A stretch of DNA of 64,000 nucleotides from Mycobacterium spongiae (GCF_018278905.1 NZ_CP046600.1:3596001-3660000), one strand, 5' to 3'; shown: positions 36,447 through 47,151, numbered from the stretch's first letter. Translations and numbers: made by a program. Notes: generated by a model not told the origin, from the letters alone.

Positions 36447-38024
36447 TCAGGGTCCGAGAATCCTGGCCCGTGCCGGCCGGGAGGCGGGCTGCAACGCGGG
36501 CTGCGGTGCCGGTGACGGCTGCACCCCCACCAGACTTGCGACCGGCCGGCGCACGTAGACCTTCCAGGTGAGGATCGCGGCAGCAGCGTAGAAGATCATG
36601 AAGACCCAGAACGCCTCGGTCGCAGCGCCGGAGCTCACGTAAGACTCCCGCAGCGCGAGATTGATCCCCACCCCGCCGAGTGCACCCATGGCCGCCACGA
36701 AACCGATGACGACACCCGAGATGATGCGGGACCACTCGCGCCGTTCGGCTTCTCCCTGACAACGGCCCAGATCCAGCGAGCGACCGCACGCTTCGAAAAC
36801 CGTCGGGATCATCTTGTACACGGACCCATTGCCCAACCCGGACAAGATGAACAGCGCAATGAAGCAGACAACGTAGCCGGCCATGGTTGCGCCCCGATGC
36901 GGGCCGGGGTGTCGCTCTTCGAGGGTGCTTGCGCTGATCAGCAGACCGGCCACCAGTGTCATCGCAACGAAGACGGTCAGGGTCAGACGGCTTCCGCCAA
37001 TCTTGTCGGCGAGGCGGCCACCGTAAACCCGGGCTAGGGCCGCCATCAGGGGTCCGACGAAGGCCAGTTGGGCGGCGTGCAACGCGGCCGGCCCCGCATC
37101 TTGGCCGCCCGCCATGAAGTTGGTTTGCAGTACCTGGCCGAACGCGAACGAGAAACCGATGAAAGAGCCGAAAGTGCCGAGGTAGAGCAGCGAGAGTAAC
37201 CATGAGTCGCGATGCGACAGGACCGCAGAAACGATGGGCCGCAGCCGGTTCACTTCGACCCGGTGCTGGTCGACGTTGTTCATGAACAGCGCGGCGCCGA
37301 CTCCCGCCAATGCCAGCAGAACCGCATACAGCCCGCAGACTAGGTAGGGCTTTTCCCCGCAGCCGATGGCGATCACCATCAATCCGACGAGCTGAATCGC
37401 TGGGACCCCCAAATTGCCTATACCACCGGCGATTCCGAGGGCCGAACCCTTGAGGCGGTGGGGGTAGAACGCGTTGGCGTTGCTCATCGATGCCGCAAAA
37501 TTCCCGCCGCCCAGCCCGGTCAGTGCCGCGCACAGCAGGTAGGGCCACAGCGGCAGTCCCGGATGGGTCAAGAGGATCATCGTGCCAATCGTGGGAATCA
37601 GCAACACGATTGCCGCGAAGGTCGTCCAATTTCGACCGCCAAAGATCGCGGTGGCCAACGAGTAGGGCATCCGCAGGCTGGCGCCGACCAGGGTGGCGAC
37701 GGTATCGAGCAGAAACTTGTCACCCGTCGAAAGAGCGTAAATGTCTTCGGGCATGAGTAGCACCAGCACCGGCCATAGCGTCCATACCGAATAGCCAACG
37801 TGCACGGTCAGCGCGGACCAGAGCAGATTGCGTCGGGCAACGATCTTGTTGCCCGCTTCCCAGCCCAGCAGATCCTCGGGATCCCAGTGCGAAATGCGAG
37901 CTGAACCACCCAAACGTCGCGCCTTGGGATTCGAATCGCCCTGTGCGAAGCCAGATGCAGCCGCCGTTTCGCGACTGGGCCTGCGCGGCGAGCTCTCGCG
38001 TTGTAGCAGCTTCCGCTGTTCCAT
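36447..38024 (-). CDS. narK1: nitrate/nitrite transporter NarK1
   Basis: The 525-residue MFS protein has 12 hydrophobic helices and the glycine-rich NarK signatures GLGGGNFAASMSNANAFYP (TM5) and GIAGGIGNLGVPAIQL. ATG at 38024 follows AAGGAGGG at good spacing; the frame continues upstream but without a signal. It corresponds to Rv2329c. The N-terminal 60 residues are polar and cytoplasmic. No nitrate reductase is nearby. Confidence 0.9.
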   Translation of the reverse strand: MEQRKLLQRESSPRRPSRETAAASGFAQGDSNPKARRLGGSARISHWDPEDLLGWEAGNKIVARRNLLWSALTVHVGYSVWTLWPVLVLLMPEDIYALSTGDKFLLDTVATLVGASLRMPYSLATAIFGGRNWTTFAAIVLLIPTIGTMILLTHPGLPLWPYLLCAALTGLGGGNFAASMSNANAFYPHRLKGSALGIAGGIGNLGVPAIQLVGLMVIAIGCGEKPYLVCGLYAVLLALAGVGAALFMNNVDQHRVEVNRLRPIVSAVLSHRDSWLLSLLYLGTFGSFIGFSFAFGQVLQTNFMAGGQDAGPAALHAAQLAFVGPLMAALARVYGGRLADKIGGSRLTLTVFVAMTLVAGLLISASTLEERHPGPHRGATMAGYVVCFIALFILSGLGNGSVYKMIPTVFEACGRSLDLGRCQGEAERREWSRIISGVVIGFVAAMGALGGVGINLALRESYVSSGAATEAFWVFMIFYAAAAILTWKVYVRRPVASLVGVQPSPAPQPALQPASRPARARILGP

Positions 38025-38263
38025 GACCCTCCTTGGTCCCGGCCTCGCCTGAGGCGGCACAAGGCTTACAGACTGCCAGCGCGGGCCGCACGCAGCATGT
38101 CGGGCACAGCCTGAAACTCCTGAAGAAGTCCTGTAAAACTGCTGTAGGCCAAGAAATTCAGTGATGTCGACCACAAGCAGAGCCGCTGGCAGCGCAGGTC
38201 ACACCGACAACTGAGAACGCCGGTAATCGATTGCCTAGCAAACCTATTGATAGCTACTGATAG

Positions 38264-38779
38264 CTACTCATGGGGTATCGCGCCGCGCGCCTGCAACGCG
38301 CCGTCCGGTCCGATCTGGAATCGCACGGTGCTCTTGCCACTAGGACAGCACTCCTTATCACCACTGACGCGCCATCGGTACTCAACCGTCACCGTGTCAT
38401 CGCCCGGAGGCAAGACGGTGATGTACGGCCTAGGGTTCGGGGTGGGTGAACCCAGCGGAGCGTTGTGACTAAAGAACAAGAGCTGCTGAGGAGTCGACTC
38501 CGAAGCAATGGTCGGAATGATCTGCACCCAGTACAACCGACAGTTGCGAGTATGTCCCCGAGTGACTTCGACCCAGGCCGAGTGCGGCACCACGATGGGA
38601 ACCGCGGCGATGGCCCGCCGCACCGCGGCGGGCGTGGGACCATCGGAGTCCCCGCAGGCGTCCGGTGACTTCGGTGCCGATGTCGAATGCTGCTGGCTGC
38701 AACCGCCCGTCAACAACACCAGAATCAGGCCCAGGATCGAGCCCAGAAGCATCCGGATCCCGCCCCACCGACAGCGCAC
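38264..38779 (-). CDS. lppP: lipoprotein LppP
   Basis: The 171-residue protein starts with a signal peptide ending in LTGGC (lipobox). The mature part belongs to the LppP/LprE group, with paired Cys (KECCPSGKS) and a conserved GPTPAAVRRAIA segment. It corresponds to Rv2330c. Two copies of GATAGCTACT (38249-38268) overlap its stop codon. The function is unknown. Confidence 0.88.
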   Translation of the reverse strand: MRCRWGGIRMLLGSILGLILVLLTGGCSQQHSTSAPKSPDACGDSDGPTPAAVRRAIAAVPIVVPHSAWVEVTRGHTRNCRLYWVQIIPTIASESTPQQLLFFSHNAPLGSPTPNPRPYITVLPPGDDTVTVEYRWRVSGDKECCPSGKSTVRFQIGPDGALQARGAIPHE

Positions 38780-38861
38780 TTCGCGAGCTTAGCGAAGACC
38801 AGGAATGCCACCAGTTTCGCTGATGCCGGGTACCGTCTGCAGCGTCGGGCAGGGCGGCTTG

Positions 38862-39362
38862 TCACAGGGTTGGGGGCGGGCCCACGATCTCGATGCCGTA
38901 GGAACGTGCGAGTGCGGCCAGCGCGGCCGGGTCGGGCGGCACCTCGTCGGGAGGCATCGTGTCGGCCAAGCTAGCGGGTGTACCCGCGGCGAGGACGAAC
39001 CGGTCAAAACCGGCTGGCGTGTGAAACGTGAGGACCCGAGCCTGCGGACTCGTCACCACGAACGCATGCGGCAGCCCGCGAGGAAGAACCGCGACCGCTC
39101 CCGCCCCTGGGGTGTGCACCTGACCACCTACCTCCACGCGCAACTCGCCCTCGATCACAAAGAACGTTTCCTCGTCAGCAAGGTGCCGATGCATCGGACT
39201 GCCGTAGCCCCGCTCACACTGGTGTTCCAAAACCGCCAGACTCCCGGCCGTCGCGTCGCCACCAGCGCGAATCCGAACCAGTGCACCGAGGAACCATACT
39301 GCCTGTTGACTCTCTGAAGTGAGAATCGCCGGGGTGCTCACGGCGCCGTTCTGAAAGGTCAT
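38862..39362 (-). CDS. cupin-domain protein
   Basis: The 166-residue protein has the first cupin motif with metal ligands (YGSPMHRHLADEETFFVIEG) and a second motif (GAVAVLPRGLPHAFVVT). A C-terminal helical tail follows. It may be a quercetinase- or isomerase-like enzyme, or a sensor. ATG at 39362 is preferred to 39389. I do not know its substrate. Confidence 0.8.
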   Translation of the reverse strand: MTFQNGAVSTPAILTSESQQAVWFLGALVRIRAGGDATAGSLAVLEHQCERGYGSPMHRHLADEETFFVIEGELRVEVGGQVHTPGAGAVAVLPRGLPHAFVVTSPQARVLTFHTPAGFDRFVLAAGTPASLADTMPPDEVPPDPAALAALARSYGIEIVGPPPTL

Positions 39363-39599
39363 AAACCCATCAGACACTGGCGAGCCCAAACCGTGTCCGC
39401 CTGGGTGAACTCTAGGCGTCCCTCACCGACAGTGTCCCCTGGTCTTGTCGAATTGGATCACCCATGCACACCCAGCGCGCCGTGGCGGAGCAACCGCGTG
39501 CCGTTCAGCCCAAACCGCGTTAACGTGACCTGACGCGCCCAACACCACCCGCTGCCGGTCGGGGCACAACCGCCCCCCACAGTCTGGAGGGAGGAATCA

Positions 39600-41246
39600 A
39601 TGGACGATGCCCGCGTACCCCGGCTCCCGGCGGCCTTGGCCTCGCCGAGCCTCAACCGCGGTGTGGGCTTCACCCACGAGGAACGACGACGGCTGGGGCT
39701 GACCGGGCGACTCCCCTCCGGCGTGCTCACGCTCGACCAGCAGGCGGAACGCGTATGGCATCAGTTACAAAGCCTCGCAACGGATCTGGCACGGAACCTG
39801 CTCCTGGAGCAGCTTCACTACCGGCACGAACTCCTGTATTTCAAAGTACTCATTGAACACCTGACTGAGCTGATGCCCGTGGTGTACACCCCGACCGTCG
39901 GAGAGGCGATCCAACGCTTCTCCGATGAATACCGTGGCCAACGCGGCTTGTATCTCTGCATCAACCGGCCCCACGAGATCGCGGATTCTTTTGCGACATT
40001 TGGTCTCGGTCCCGATGATGTCGATCTGATCGTCTGCACCGACGCCGAAGCCATCCTAGGAATCGGCGACTGGGGCGTCGGTGGCATCCAAATCGCAGTG
40101 GGCAAGCTGGCGCTCTACACCGCCGGCGGCGGCATCGATCCGCGCCGCACCATCGCGGTGTCACTGGACGTCGGCACCGACAACGAGCAACTGCTCCAGG
40201 ACGCCTTCTATCTCGGGAATCGGCACGGCAGGCGGCGCGGTCCGGAATACGACGATTTCATCAGGCGCTACATCGAGACGGCTCAACGCTTGTTCCCGCG
40301 CGCCATTCTGCACTTCGAAGACTTCGGATCGGAGAACGCACGCAAGATTCTGGACACCTACGGCGCCGACTACTGCATATTCAACGACGACATGCAGGGT
40401 ACCGGCGCAGTGGTCCTCGCTGCGGTCTACGGAGGGCTGCACGTCACCGGTGTCCCGCTGCGCGATCAACGCATCGTCGTCTTTGGCGCCGGGACCGCGG
40501 GGATCGGAGTCGCCGACCAGATCCGCGACGCGATGGTGGCCGACGGGGCCTCGATCGAGCAGGCCACGTCCCAGATCTGGCCGATCGACAGGCAAGGATT
40601 GCTGTTCGACGACATGGACAACCTGCGCGACTTCCAAGTGAGGTATGCAAAGAACCGACGACAACTCGGGGTGCCCGCAGCGCAGAGCATCGGACTGGTC
40701 GACGTCATCACGCGAGCCTCCCCGACCATCTTGCTCGGTTGCTCCGCAGTCCCTGGAGCGTTCACCCGCGAGGTCGTCGAGGCGATGGCGGCCTCGGTCG
40801 ACCAACCCATGATCTTCCCTCTGTCCAACCCAACCTCGCGAATGGAAGCGATGCCCGCCGACCTGCTGGCATGGTCGAAGGGCAAAGCCCTGCTTGCCAG
40901 TGGCAGCCCGGTGCCACCTGTCGAATACAGCGGAGCCACCTACAGCATCGGCCAGGCCAACAACATGTTGGTCTTTCCAGGTATCGGGCTGGGCACCGTG
41001 CTCGCCGGCGCTCGGCGGGTGACCCCGAACATGCTCCATGCTGCAGCGAAATCGCTAGCACAACAGGCTATTCCGTCCCGACCCGGCGATTCCCTGCTAC
41101 CCGACGCGGCGCACCTACGCGCCATCTCGGCGGCGGTCGCCGAGGCCGTCTATCAGGCCGCCATCGAAGACCAGGTCGCCACCAAGACGCACACGGACGC
41201 CGCGCAAGCCGTTCTCGACACGATGTGGCTGCCCACGTACAACTAA
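39600..41246 (+). CDS. mez: malic enzyme
   Basis: The 548-residue NAD(P)-dependent malic enzyme decarboxylates malate to pyruvate. It has the N-terminal malic domain (VYTPTVGEAIQRFSDEYRG), metal-ligand residues in LHFEDFGSENARKIL and YCIFNDDMQGTGAV, and a dinucleotide-binding site (IVVFGAGTAGIGVADQI). A strong ribosome binding site, GGAGGGAGG, precedes the ATG. Length equals Rv2332. In M. tuberculosis stp follows on the other strand; here it is missing. Confidence 0.95.
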   Translation: MDDARVPRLPAALASPSLNRGVGFTHEERRRLGLTGRLPSGVLTLDQQAERVWHQLQSLATDLARNLLLEQLHYRHELLYFKVLIEHLTELMPVVYTPTVGEAIQRFSDEYRGQRGLYLCINRPHEIADSFATFGLGPDDVDLIVCTDAEAILGIGDWGVGGIQIAVGKLALYTAGGGIDPRRTIAVSLDVGTDNEQLLQDAFYLGNRHGRRRGPEYDDFIRRYIETAQRLFPRAILHFEDFGSENARKILDTYGADYCIFNDDMQGTGAVVLAAVYGGLHVTGVPLRDQRIVVFGAGTAGIGVADQIRDAMVADGASIEQATSQIWPIDRQGLLFDDMDNLRDFQVRYAKNRRQLGVPAAQSIGLVDVITRASPTILLGCSAVPGAFTREVVEAMAASVDQPMIFPLSNPTSRMEAMPADLLAWSKGKALLASGSPVPPVEYSGATYSIGQANNMLVFPGIGLGTVLAGARRVTPNMLHAAAKSLAQQAIPSRPGDSLLPDAAHLRAISAAVAEAVYQAAIEDQVATKTHTDAAQAVLDTMWLPTYN

Positions 41247-41282
41247 GCCAGCCCCGGGCCATGGATGCCTAACCCCCGTTGT

Positions 41283-41298
41283 GCCCCTATAGTGGGGC
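41283..41298 (+). promoter_or_regulatory. promoter of the cys leader within a hairpin
   Basis: GCCCC-TATAGT-GGGGC is a perfect inverted repeat with a 5-bp stem that embeds a -10 box TATAGT at 41288-41293. The ATG of the leader peptide begins 7 bases later, the spacing expected for a leaderless mRNA. The palindrome may also be an operator. Confidence 0.6.
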
Positions 41299-41300
41299 CT

Positions 41301-41366
41301 ATGCAACGGGCCGTACACCTGCGCTTTGTCCGCTCGCGCTGCCTAGACGCCGACTGTTGTTGTTGA
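41301..41366 (+). CDS. polycysteine leader peptide (cysK1 attenuator uORF)
   Basis: A 21-residue ORF, MQRAVHLRFVRSRCLDADCC plus a final Cys and TGA, ends in three consecutive TGT Cys codons with another Cys at position 14. It starts at the first base predicted to be transcribed (-10 box TATAGT 7 bases upstream). Short leaderless ORFs with Cys tracts ahead of cysteine-biosynthesis operons are an established mycobacterial attenuation device. Ribosome stalling on Cys codons when Cys-tRNA is scarce raises downstream expression. Here cysK1-cysE start 194 bases after the stop. Confidence 0.85.
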   Translation: MQRAVHLRFVRSRCLDADCCC

Positions 41367-41382
41367 TTCCGAACGCCGCGCG

Positions 41383-41535
41383 TTGATCCTCGCGCTCCTG
41401 CCGAAACATGTGAAGAACTACAGCCGTCGGATGCTGATCGCACTGGCCTACAGGAAGCACATCGCCACCAACGTCAATCACGTTCGACGCAACCTGGGAC
41501 CCGACAAGACCCGCGCCGACATCTCAAGGAAATGA
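41383..41535 (+). CDS. possible small protein between leader peptide and cysK1
   Basis: An open frame in the +1 register relative to the leader peptide ends at 41535, 24 bases before cysK1. Candidate starts are TTG at 41383 (50 residues) and GTG at 41410 (41 residues: VKNYSRRMLIALAYRKHIAT, ending RADISRK). Third codon positions are mostly G or C, unlike random spacer. I do not recognise the peptide. It could be a real small basic protein, a decayed gene or an extended leader. Confidence 0.35.
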   Translation: MILALLPKHVKNYSRRMLIALAYRKHIATNVNHVRRNLGPDKTRADISRK

Positions 41536-42492
<957 letters not shown>

Positions 42493-42494
42493 CA

Positions 42495-43184
42495 ATGCTG
42501 GCGGCCATGATGCGTGACATCCGAGCGGCGCGGCAGCGGGATCCCGCCGCCCCGACCACGCTGGAGGTCATCATCTGCTACCCCGGCGTGCACGCCGTGT
42601 GGGGCCACCGACTCGGCCACTGGCTCTGGAACCATCGCGCCAGGCTGCTGGCGCGAGCGTTGAGCGAGCTCACCCGGATCCTGACCGGGGTCGATATCCA
42701 TCCGGGTGCCGTGATCGGCGCCGGGGTATTCATCGACCACGCGACCGGCGTGGTGATCGGGGAGACCGCCGAGGTGGGCGACGACGTCACCCTGTACCAC
42801 GGCGTTACCCTCGGCGGCAGCGGCATCGATTGCGGAAAGCGTCACCCCACCGTCGGTGACCACGTCACGATCGGCGCTGGGGCCAAGGTCCTGGGTCCGA
42901 TCAAAATCGGCGAGGGCAGCCGGATCGGCGCCAACGCCGTCGTGGTCAAGCCGGTCCCCCCAGACTCAGTTGTCGTAGGCGTCCCCGGACAGATCATCGA
43001 CCACAGCCAACCCGGGCCGGGCGGCCCCTACGACTGGCGGTTGCCCGACCTCGTGGGGGCCAGCCTCGACTCCCTGCTGACCCGGGTGGCCAAGTTGGAG
43101 GCGCTCAGCGATGGTCAGCAGACCGGACGCGTCATCCGGCCACCCGAAGCCGGGGTATGGCATGGCGAAGACTTTTCCATCTGA
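42495..43184 (+). CDS. cysE: serine acetyltransferase CysE
   Basis: The 229-residue enzyme acetylates serine to O-acetylserine, the substrate of CysK1. A short helical N-terminus is followed by a left-handed beta-helix of hexapeptide repeats ([52 protein letters not shown]). The active-site His-Asp-type residues are in the IDHATG and YHGVTLGG segments. The C-terminal tail ends in DFSI, the Ile-ended peptide that docks in the CysK active site. Confidence 0.95.
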   Translation: MLAAMMRDIRAARQRDPAAPTTLEVIICYPGVHAVWGHRLGHWLWNHRARLLARALSELTRILTGVDIHPGAVIGAGVFIDHATGVVIGETAEVGDDVTLYHGVTLGGSGIDCGKRHPTVGDHVTIGAGAKVLGPIKIGEGSRIGANAVVVKPVPPDSVVVGVPGQIIDHSQPGPGGPYDWRLPDLVGASLDSLLTRVAKLEALSDGQQTGRVIRPPEAGVWHGEDFSI

Positions 43185-43298
43185 AGTCCATCTGAGGTCC
43201 ATCTGAGGTCATGCCCGGCTGTTGCTGGCAGGCTGACAGAGGGCTCAACAACCAGGGCCAACGACAGGGGCCGCGTCAACGCGACAGAAAACGCTCGG

Positions 43299-43371
43299 CT
43301 CCCCCGGGAGGACTCGAACCTCCAACCCTTCGGTTAACAGCCGAACGCTCTGCCAATTGAGCTACAGGGGA
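43299..43371 (-). tRNA. tRNA-Asn (GTT)
   Basis: A 73-base cloverleaf has acceptor TCCCCTG paired with CGGGGGA, anticodon loop CTGTTAA with GTT, T loop GTTCGAGTC and discriminator G. The position between cysE and the Rv2342-like gene corresponds to asnT in H37Rv. Confidence 0.95.
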
Positions 43372-43438
43372 CCGCTACACCCACGCGAATGCGTGAGCAG
43401 CAGATCGCGGGACGACTCTAGCGTACTGGCTTGCCAAC

Positions 43439-43495
43439 CCCCAATGAGAGGAATGGCCCCAATGACAGGAATCGGCCCCAATGATAGGGACCGGG
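43439..43495. repeat. three imperfect 18-20-bp tandem repeats
   Basis: Units are CCCCAATGAGAGGAATGG, CCCCAATGACAGGAATCGG and CCCCAATGATAGGGACCGGG, adjacent to each other upstream of the small membrane protein gene and past the 5' end of tRNA-Asn. They could be a VNTR or serial protein-binding sites. Confidence 0.7.
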
Positions 43496-43630
43496 CACTG
43501 TGGCCGTATATCGTGAATCGAGGGTGCGGGCCACCGTGCTTAGCGGGAATGCCTAGGGGGATCGGGCACGCGCGCAACCCGGCCCGTGGGGCAGGATAGA
43601 ACCAACGCACAGCTAGTCGGAGGGACCGCT

Positions 43631-43900
43631 TTGATCGGGTATGTCGTCGTGCTTGGACTGGGTTACGTGTTGGGCGCGAAAGCCGGGCGCCGCCGCTACG
43701 AGCAGATCGCCGGCACCTATCGCGCTATCACCAGCAGTCCCGCGGCCAAGTCCGTGATCGAAGCCGGGCGCCGCAAGATCGCCAATCGGGTCTCCCCCGA
43801 TAGCGGCTTTGTGACTCTGGCCGAGATTGACGATCAGACGGCGGTTCTGGAACGCGATGTCGAGCGCGCCGTCGACCCGCAACCAAAAACCGCGCCCTGA
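43631..43900 (+). CDS. small conserved membrane-anchored protein (Rv2342-like)
   Basis: The 89-residue product starts with a hydrophobic helix (IGYVVVLGLGYVLGAKAG) and continues RRRYEQIAGTYR with a basic helical tail. TTG at 43631 is chosen because GGAGGG lies 6 bases upstream. It matches Rv2342, which is conserved in mycobacteria next to dnaG. It converges with dnaG, whose stop is 3 bases away. The function is unknown. Confidence 0.85.
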   Translation: MIGYVVVLGLGYVLGAKAGRRRYEQIAGTYRAITSSPAAKSVIEAGRRKIANRVSPDSGFVTLAEIDDQTAVLERDVERAVDPQPKTAP

Positions 43901-43903
43901 CGC

Positions 43904-45826
43904 TCAACTGCTGAGTTCGTCACCGCTGGCCTGCTCCTTCAGACTGCGCCGATAAGCCTCCATGGCGACCAGGTCGCCGAACAGCGCGTGGTACTCGTCA
44001 TCCTGGTCGATCGGCGACATGCGCTGCAGCTTGGACTTCATCTCGGCGATCTGCTGGCCTATCCACGCCTCCTGCAAGCGGGCCAGCACCCCCGCGATGT
44101 AGCGCGGCAGCCGGTCCTCGTCGACCTGGATCGTCTCGACACCCAGCTCGGTGATCAAGCCGGCGGTCAAGGCCGACGTCGTCTGTTGGCGCACCATGTC
44201 CAACCACTGCGCCCCGGCGATGCCAGTCGACGTGCCGCCCGCGCCCTCGATGGCCGCGCGGACAGCGGCGTAGCCGGGGTGCGCAAAGCTCTCGACGCTC
44301 AGGGTGTCGAACACCGGCCCGGCCAGCGCCGGATACTGCAGGGCGGACTTGAGCGCCTCACGCTGCGTTCCGAGAGCGGGGTCACGGGGATGCGGACGGG
44401 CGGCAGGGGCTTCGGCCGACGCTGCCTTGGAGTCTTCCGGCTCGACCTGGCTCGGGGCCGCCGATCCGCGGCCACCCCGGCGGGGATTCTTGGACGATTT
44501 TGCTTCACCGCGGACCCGCTCGATGACCTGCGCGACATCGTCCCAACCAACCCAGCCGGCAAGTTGGCGCGCGTACTCGTCGCGCAGTGCGGGGTCCTTG
44601 ATCTGAGCGACCATCGGCACGCAACGGCGTAAGGCGGCCACCCGGCCCTCGGCATTGTCCAGATCCAATTCGGCAATCACGCTGTGAATCGCGAACTCGA
44701 ACAACGGGGTTCGCCGTGCGACCAGATCACGCAGCGCACCGTCGCCCGACGCCAATCGCAGGTCACAAGGATCCATGCCATCCGGGGCCACGGCAACATA
44801 GGACTGGCCCGCCAACTTTTGCTCGCCCTCGAACGCCTTGAGCGCGGCGGCACGTCCGGCGGCGTCGCCGTCGAAAACATAGATCAGCTCTCCACGAAAG
44901 AAGCTGTCGTCCATCATCAGTCGGCGCAGCATCGCCAGGTGCTCGTCGCCGAACGCGGTCCCGCACGACGCGACCGCGGTGGTGACTCCAGCCAAATGCA
45001 TAGCCATAACATCGGTGTAGCCCTCGACGACCACCGCCTGGTGCGCCTTGGCGATATTGCGTTTCGCCAGGTCGATGCCGAACATCACCGACGACTTCTT
45101 GTACAGCAGGGTCTCTGGTGTGTTGACGTACTTGGCTTCCATGGGGTCGTCGTCGAACAGCCGGCGCGCCCCAAAACCGATGACTTCAGCGGCCGAGGTG
45201 CGGATAGGCCATAGCAGCCGCCGGTGGAACCGGTCTATCGGGCCGCGGCGACCTTGCCGCGACAACCCGGCAGCTTCCAGCTCTTTGAACTCAAAACCCT
45301 TGCGCTGCAGATGTTTTGTCAGTGAATCCCACCCCGAGGGCGCGAACCCGCAGCCGAAATGCCGGGCAGCGCCGGCGTCGAAGTTGCGCTCGGTCAAATA
45401 CTGACGAGCCGCTGCCGCCTCATCGGACTCCAACGCCTCGGCATAGAACGCTGCGGCGGCCGAGGTTGCCGCGAGCAGCCTGCTACGGCTACCGCGATCG
45501 CGCTGCACGCTGGTGGCCGGACCGGTGTAGCTGATCGTGTGGCCGACCCGATCGGCGAGCAGTTCAACCGCCTCGACAAAGCCGACGTGTTCGATCTTCT
45601 GGATGAAGGCATACACGTCGCCGCCCTCGCCGCAGCCAAAGCAATGAAAGTGGCCGTGGTTGGGTCGCACATGAAACGACGGTGACTTTTCGTTGTGGAA
45701 CGGGCACAGGCCCTTCATCGAATCGGCGCCGGCGCGCCGCAACTGGACGTAGTCGCCGACGACGTCCTCGATCCGGGCCTTCTCGCGAATGGCGGCGATA
45801 TCGCGATCGGAGATCCGGCCAGACAC
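43904..45826 (-). CDS. dnaG: DNA primase
   Basis: The 640-residue primase makes RNA primers at the replication fork. The CHC2 zinc finger (GLCPFHNEKSPSFHV, FHCFGCGEGG) is near residues 35-65, the TOPRIM domain with LIYVFDGDAAGRAA lies about residues 270-320, and a C-terminal DnaB-interacting region follows a basic linker rich in Lys and Arg. GTG at 45826 gives the expected N-terminus SGRISDRDIAAIREKA. It is 38 bases downstream of dgt on the same strand. Confidence 0.95.
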   Translation of the reverse strand: MSGRISDRDIAAIREKARIEDVVGDYVQLRRAGADSMKGLCPFHNEKSPSFHVRPNHGHFHCFGCGEGGDVYAFIQKIEHVGFVEAVELLADRVGHTISYTGPATSVQRDRGSRSRLLAATSAAAAFYAEALESDEAAAARQYLTERNFDAGAARHFGCGFAPSGWDSLTKHLQRKGFEFKELEAAGLSRQGRRGPIDRFHRRLLWPIRTSAAEVIGFGARRLFDDDPMEAKYVNTPETLLYKKSSVMFGIDLAKRNIAKAHQAVVVEGYTDVMAMHLAGVTTAVASCGTAFGDEHLAMLRRLMMDDSFFRGELIYVFDGDAAGRAAALKAFEGEQKLAGQSYVAVAPDGMDPCDLRLASGDGALRDLVARRTPLFEFAIHSVIAELDLDNAEGRVAALRRCVPMVAQIKDPALRDEYARQLAGWVGWDDVAQVIERVRGEAKSSKNPRRGGRGSAAPSQVEPEDSKAASAEAPAARPHPRDPALGTQREALKSALQYPALAGPVFDTLSVESFAHPGYAAVRAAIEGAGGTSTGIAGAQWLDMVRQQTTSALTAGLITELGVETIQVDEDRLPRYIAGVLARLQEAWIGQQIAEMKSKLQRMSPIDQDDEYHALFGDLVAMEAYRRSLKEQASGDELSS

Positions 45827-45864
45827 CGGCCCAGTGTACGGCCCCGGGTTTTGCGGCGAGCCCC

Positions 45865-47151
45865 CTACAGCGCGGCTTGACGGGCTTCGATGCGCTCCAG
45901 CCGGCCCTCCGTGTAGGACGCGATCTGATCGACGATCACCCGCCACCGCGCGCCGTCGCTGGCCGCCGTGTTGAATGCCGCGGCAAAGATCGGGTCGAGG
46001 GTTCGAGGCGCCCCGGAGTACAGCCAGTGGGCCACCCGATGGATACGTTCGCGCTGGCGGGCTTGGGTTTCCAGATGCCGCGGGTCGGACATGATGAACT
46101 GCAGCGCCAGGATTTTGAGCACCGCGACCTCGGCGCGGACGAGTTCGGGGACCTGCAGGTCGGCCTGGAAGCGCACCAGCGGCCCTGGGCCGGCGGCGGC
46201 GCGAGTGGTCGCGATCGCGGCCGACGCGAACCGGCCGACAAGTTCGCTGGTCAACTGCTTGAGTGCGACCGACGCCGCCAGCGTGGCGTCGTACTTGCCG
46301 ACGGCGGCGACGACCGAGAGCCTCGACAGCCGACCCGCTGCGGCCAGCAACTCGTCGGCACTCACTGTGCCGAATTCGCTCTCACCTAGTTTGGCGAGGG
46401 CGGCCGCGCCGTCGTCGTCGGCAAGTACCCGCAAGTCGATGCGTTCGGAAACGACACCGTCCTCGACGTCGTGCACCGAATAGGCGACGTCGTCCGCCCA
46501 ATCCATGACCTGCGCTTCTAGACACGCTCGCTGCGCCGGGGCGTGGGTGCGGACCCACACCGCCGGATCGCGATCCTCGTGGTAGAAGCCGAATTTGCGC
46601 CGGGCGCTTGCCGGGCCGCGGCCCCGTGTCCACGGATATTTGGTGACTGCATCCAGGGATGCGCGAGTCAGGTTCAGGCCCGCGCTAAATCCTTGTTCAT
46701 CAAGAACTTTGGGCTCGAGACTGGTCAGTATCCGGAAGTTCTGTGCATTGCCCTCGAAACCGCCGTACAAGGTAGCGACCTCATCGAGCGCGCGCTCACC
46801 GTTGTGGCCATACGGTGGATGCCCGATGTCGTGAGCCAGACCAGCCAATTCCACCAAGTCCAGATCGCAGCCCAGTCCAATCGCGATCCCCCGCCCGATC
46901 TGAGCCACCTCCAGCGAGTGCGTCAACCGAGTGCGCGGAGTGTCGCCCTCGCGCGGTCCGACGACCTGCGTTTTGTCCGCCAGTCGACGCAGCGCGGCAC
47001 TGTGCAACACGCGGGCCCGGTCGCGGGCGAAGTCAGTGCGGTGCTGGCCTTCCGTACCCGGTAGCCCCGCGGTCTTTGGCGCTTCCGGCACCCGTCGCTG
47101 ACGGTCGGCTTCGTCGTACGGGTCATGCGGGTCCTGCTGGTTCGTGGTCAC
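45865..47151 (-). CDS. dgt: dGTP triphosphohydrolase
   Basis: The 428-residue HD-superfamily enzyme hydrolyses dGTP (or dNTPs) to deoxynucleoside and triphosphate. HD residues are H78 ([11 protein letters not shown]), H107-D108 and H111 ([16 protein letters not shown]), with a later Asp in [16 protein letters not shown]. It is of type-2 length and lies upstream of dnaG in an operon, matching Rv2344c. Confidence 0.95.
   Translation of the reverse strand: MTTNQQDPHDPYDEADRQRRVPEAPKTAGLPGTEGQHRTDFARDRARVLHSAALRRLADKTQVVGPREGDTPRTRLTHSLEVAQIGRGIAIGLGCDLDLVELAGLAHDIGHPPYGHNGERALDEVATLYGGFEGNAQNFRILTSLEPKVLDEQGFSAGLNLTRASLDAVTKYPWTRGRGPASARRKFGFYHEDRDPAVWVRTHAPAQRACLEAQVMDWADDVAYSVHDVEDGVVSERIDLRVLADDDGAAALAKLGESEFGTVSADELLAAAGRLSRLSVVAAVGKYDATLAASVALKQLTSELVGRFASAAIATTRAAAGPGPLVRFQADLQVPELVRAEVAVLKILALQFIMSDPRHLETQARQRERIHRVAHWLYSGAPRTLDPIFAAAFNTAASDGARWRVIVDQIASYTEGRLERIEARQAAL

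Noticed and set aside
38249-38268. Two copies of GATAGCTACT next to lppP
   Set aside because: Only two short units overlapping a stop codon; too little to call a functional site.
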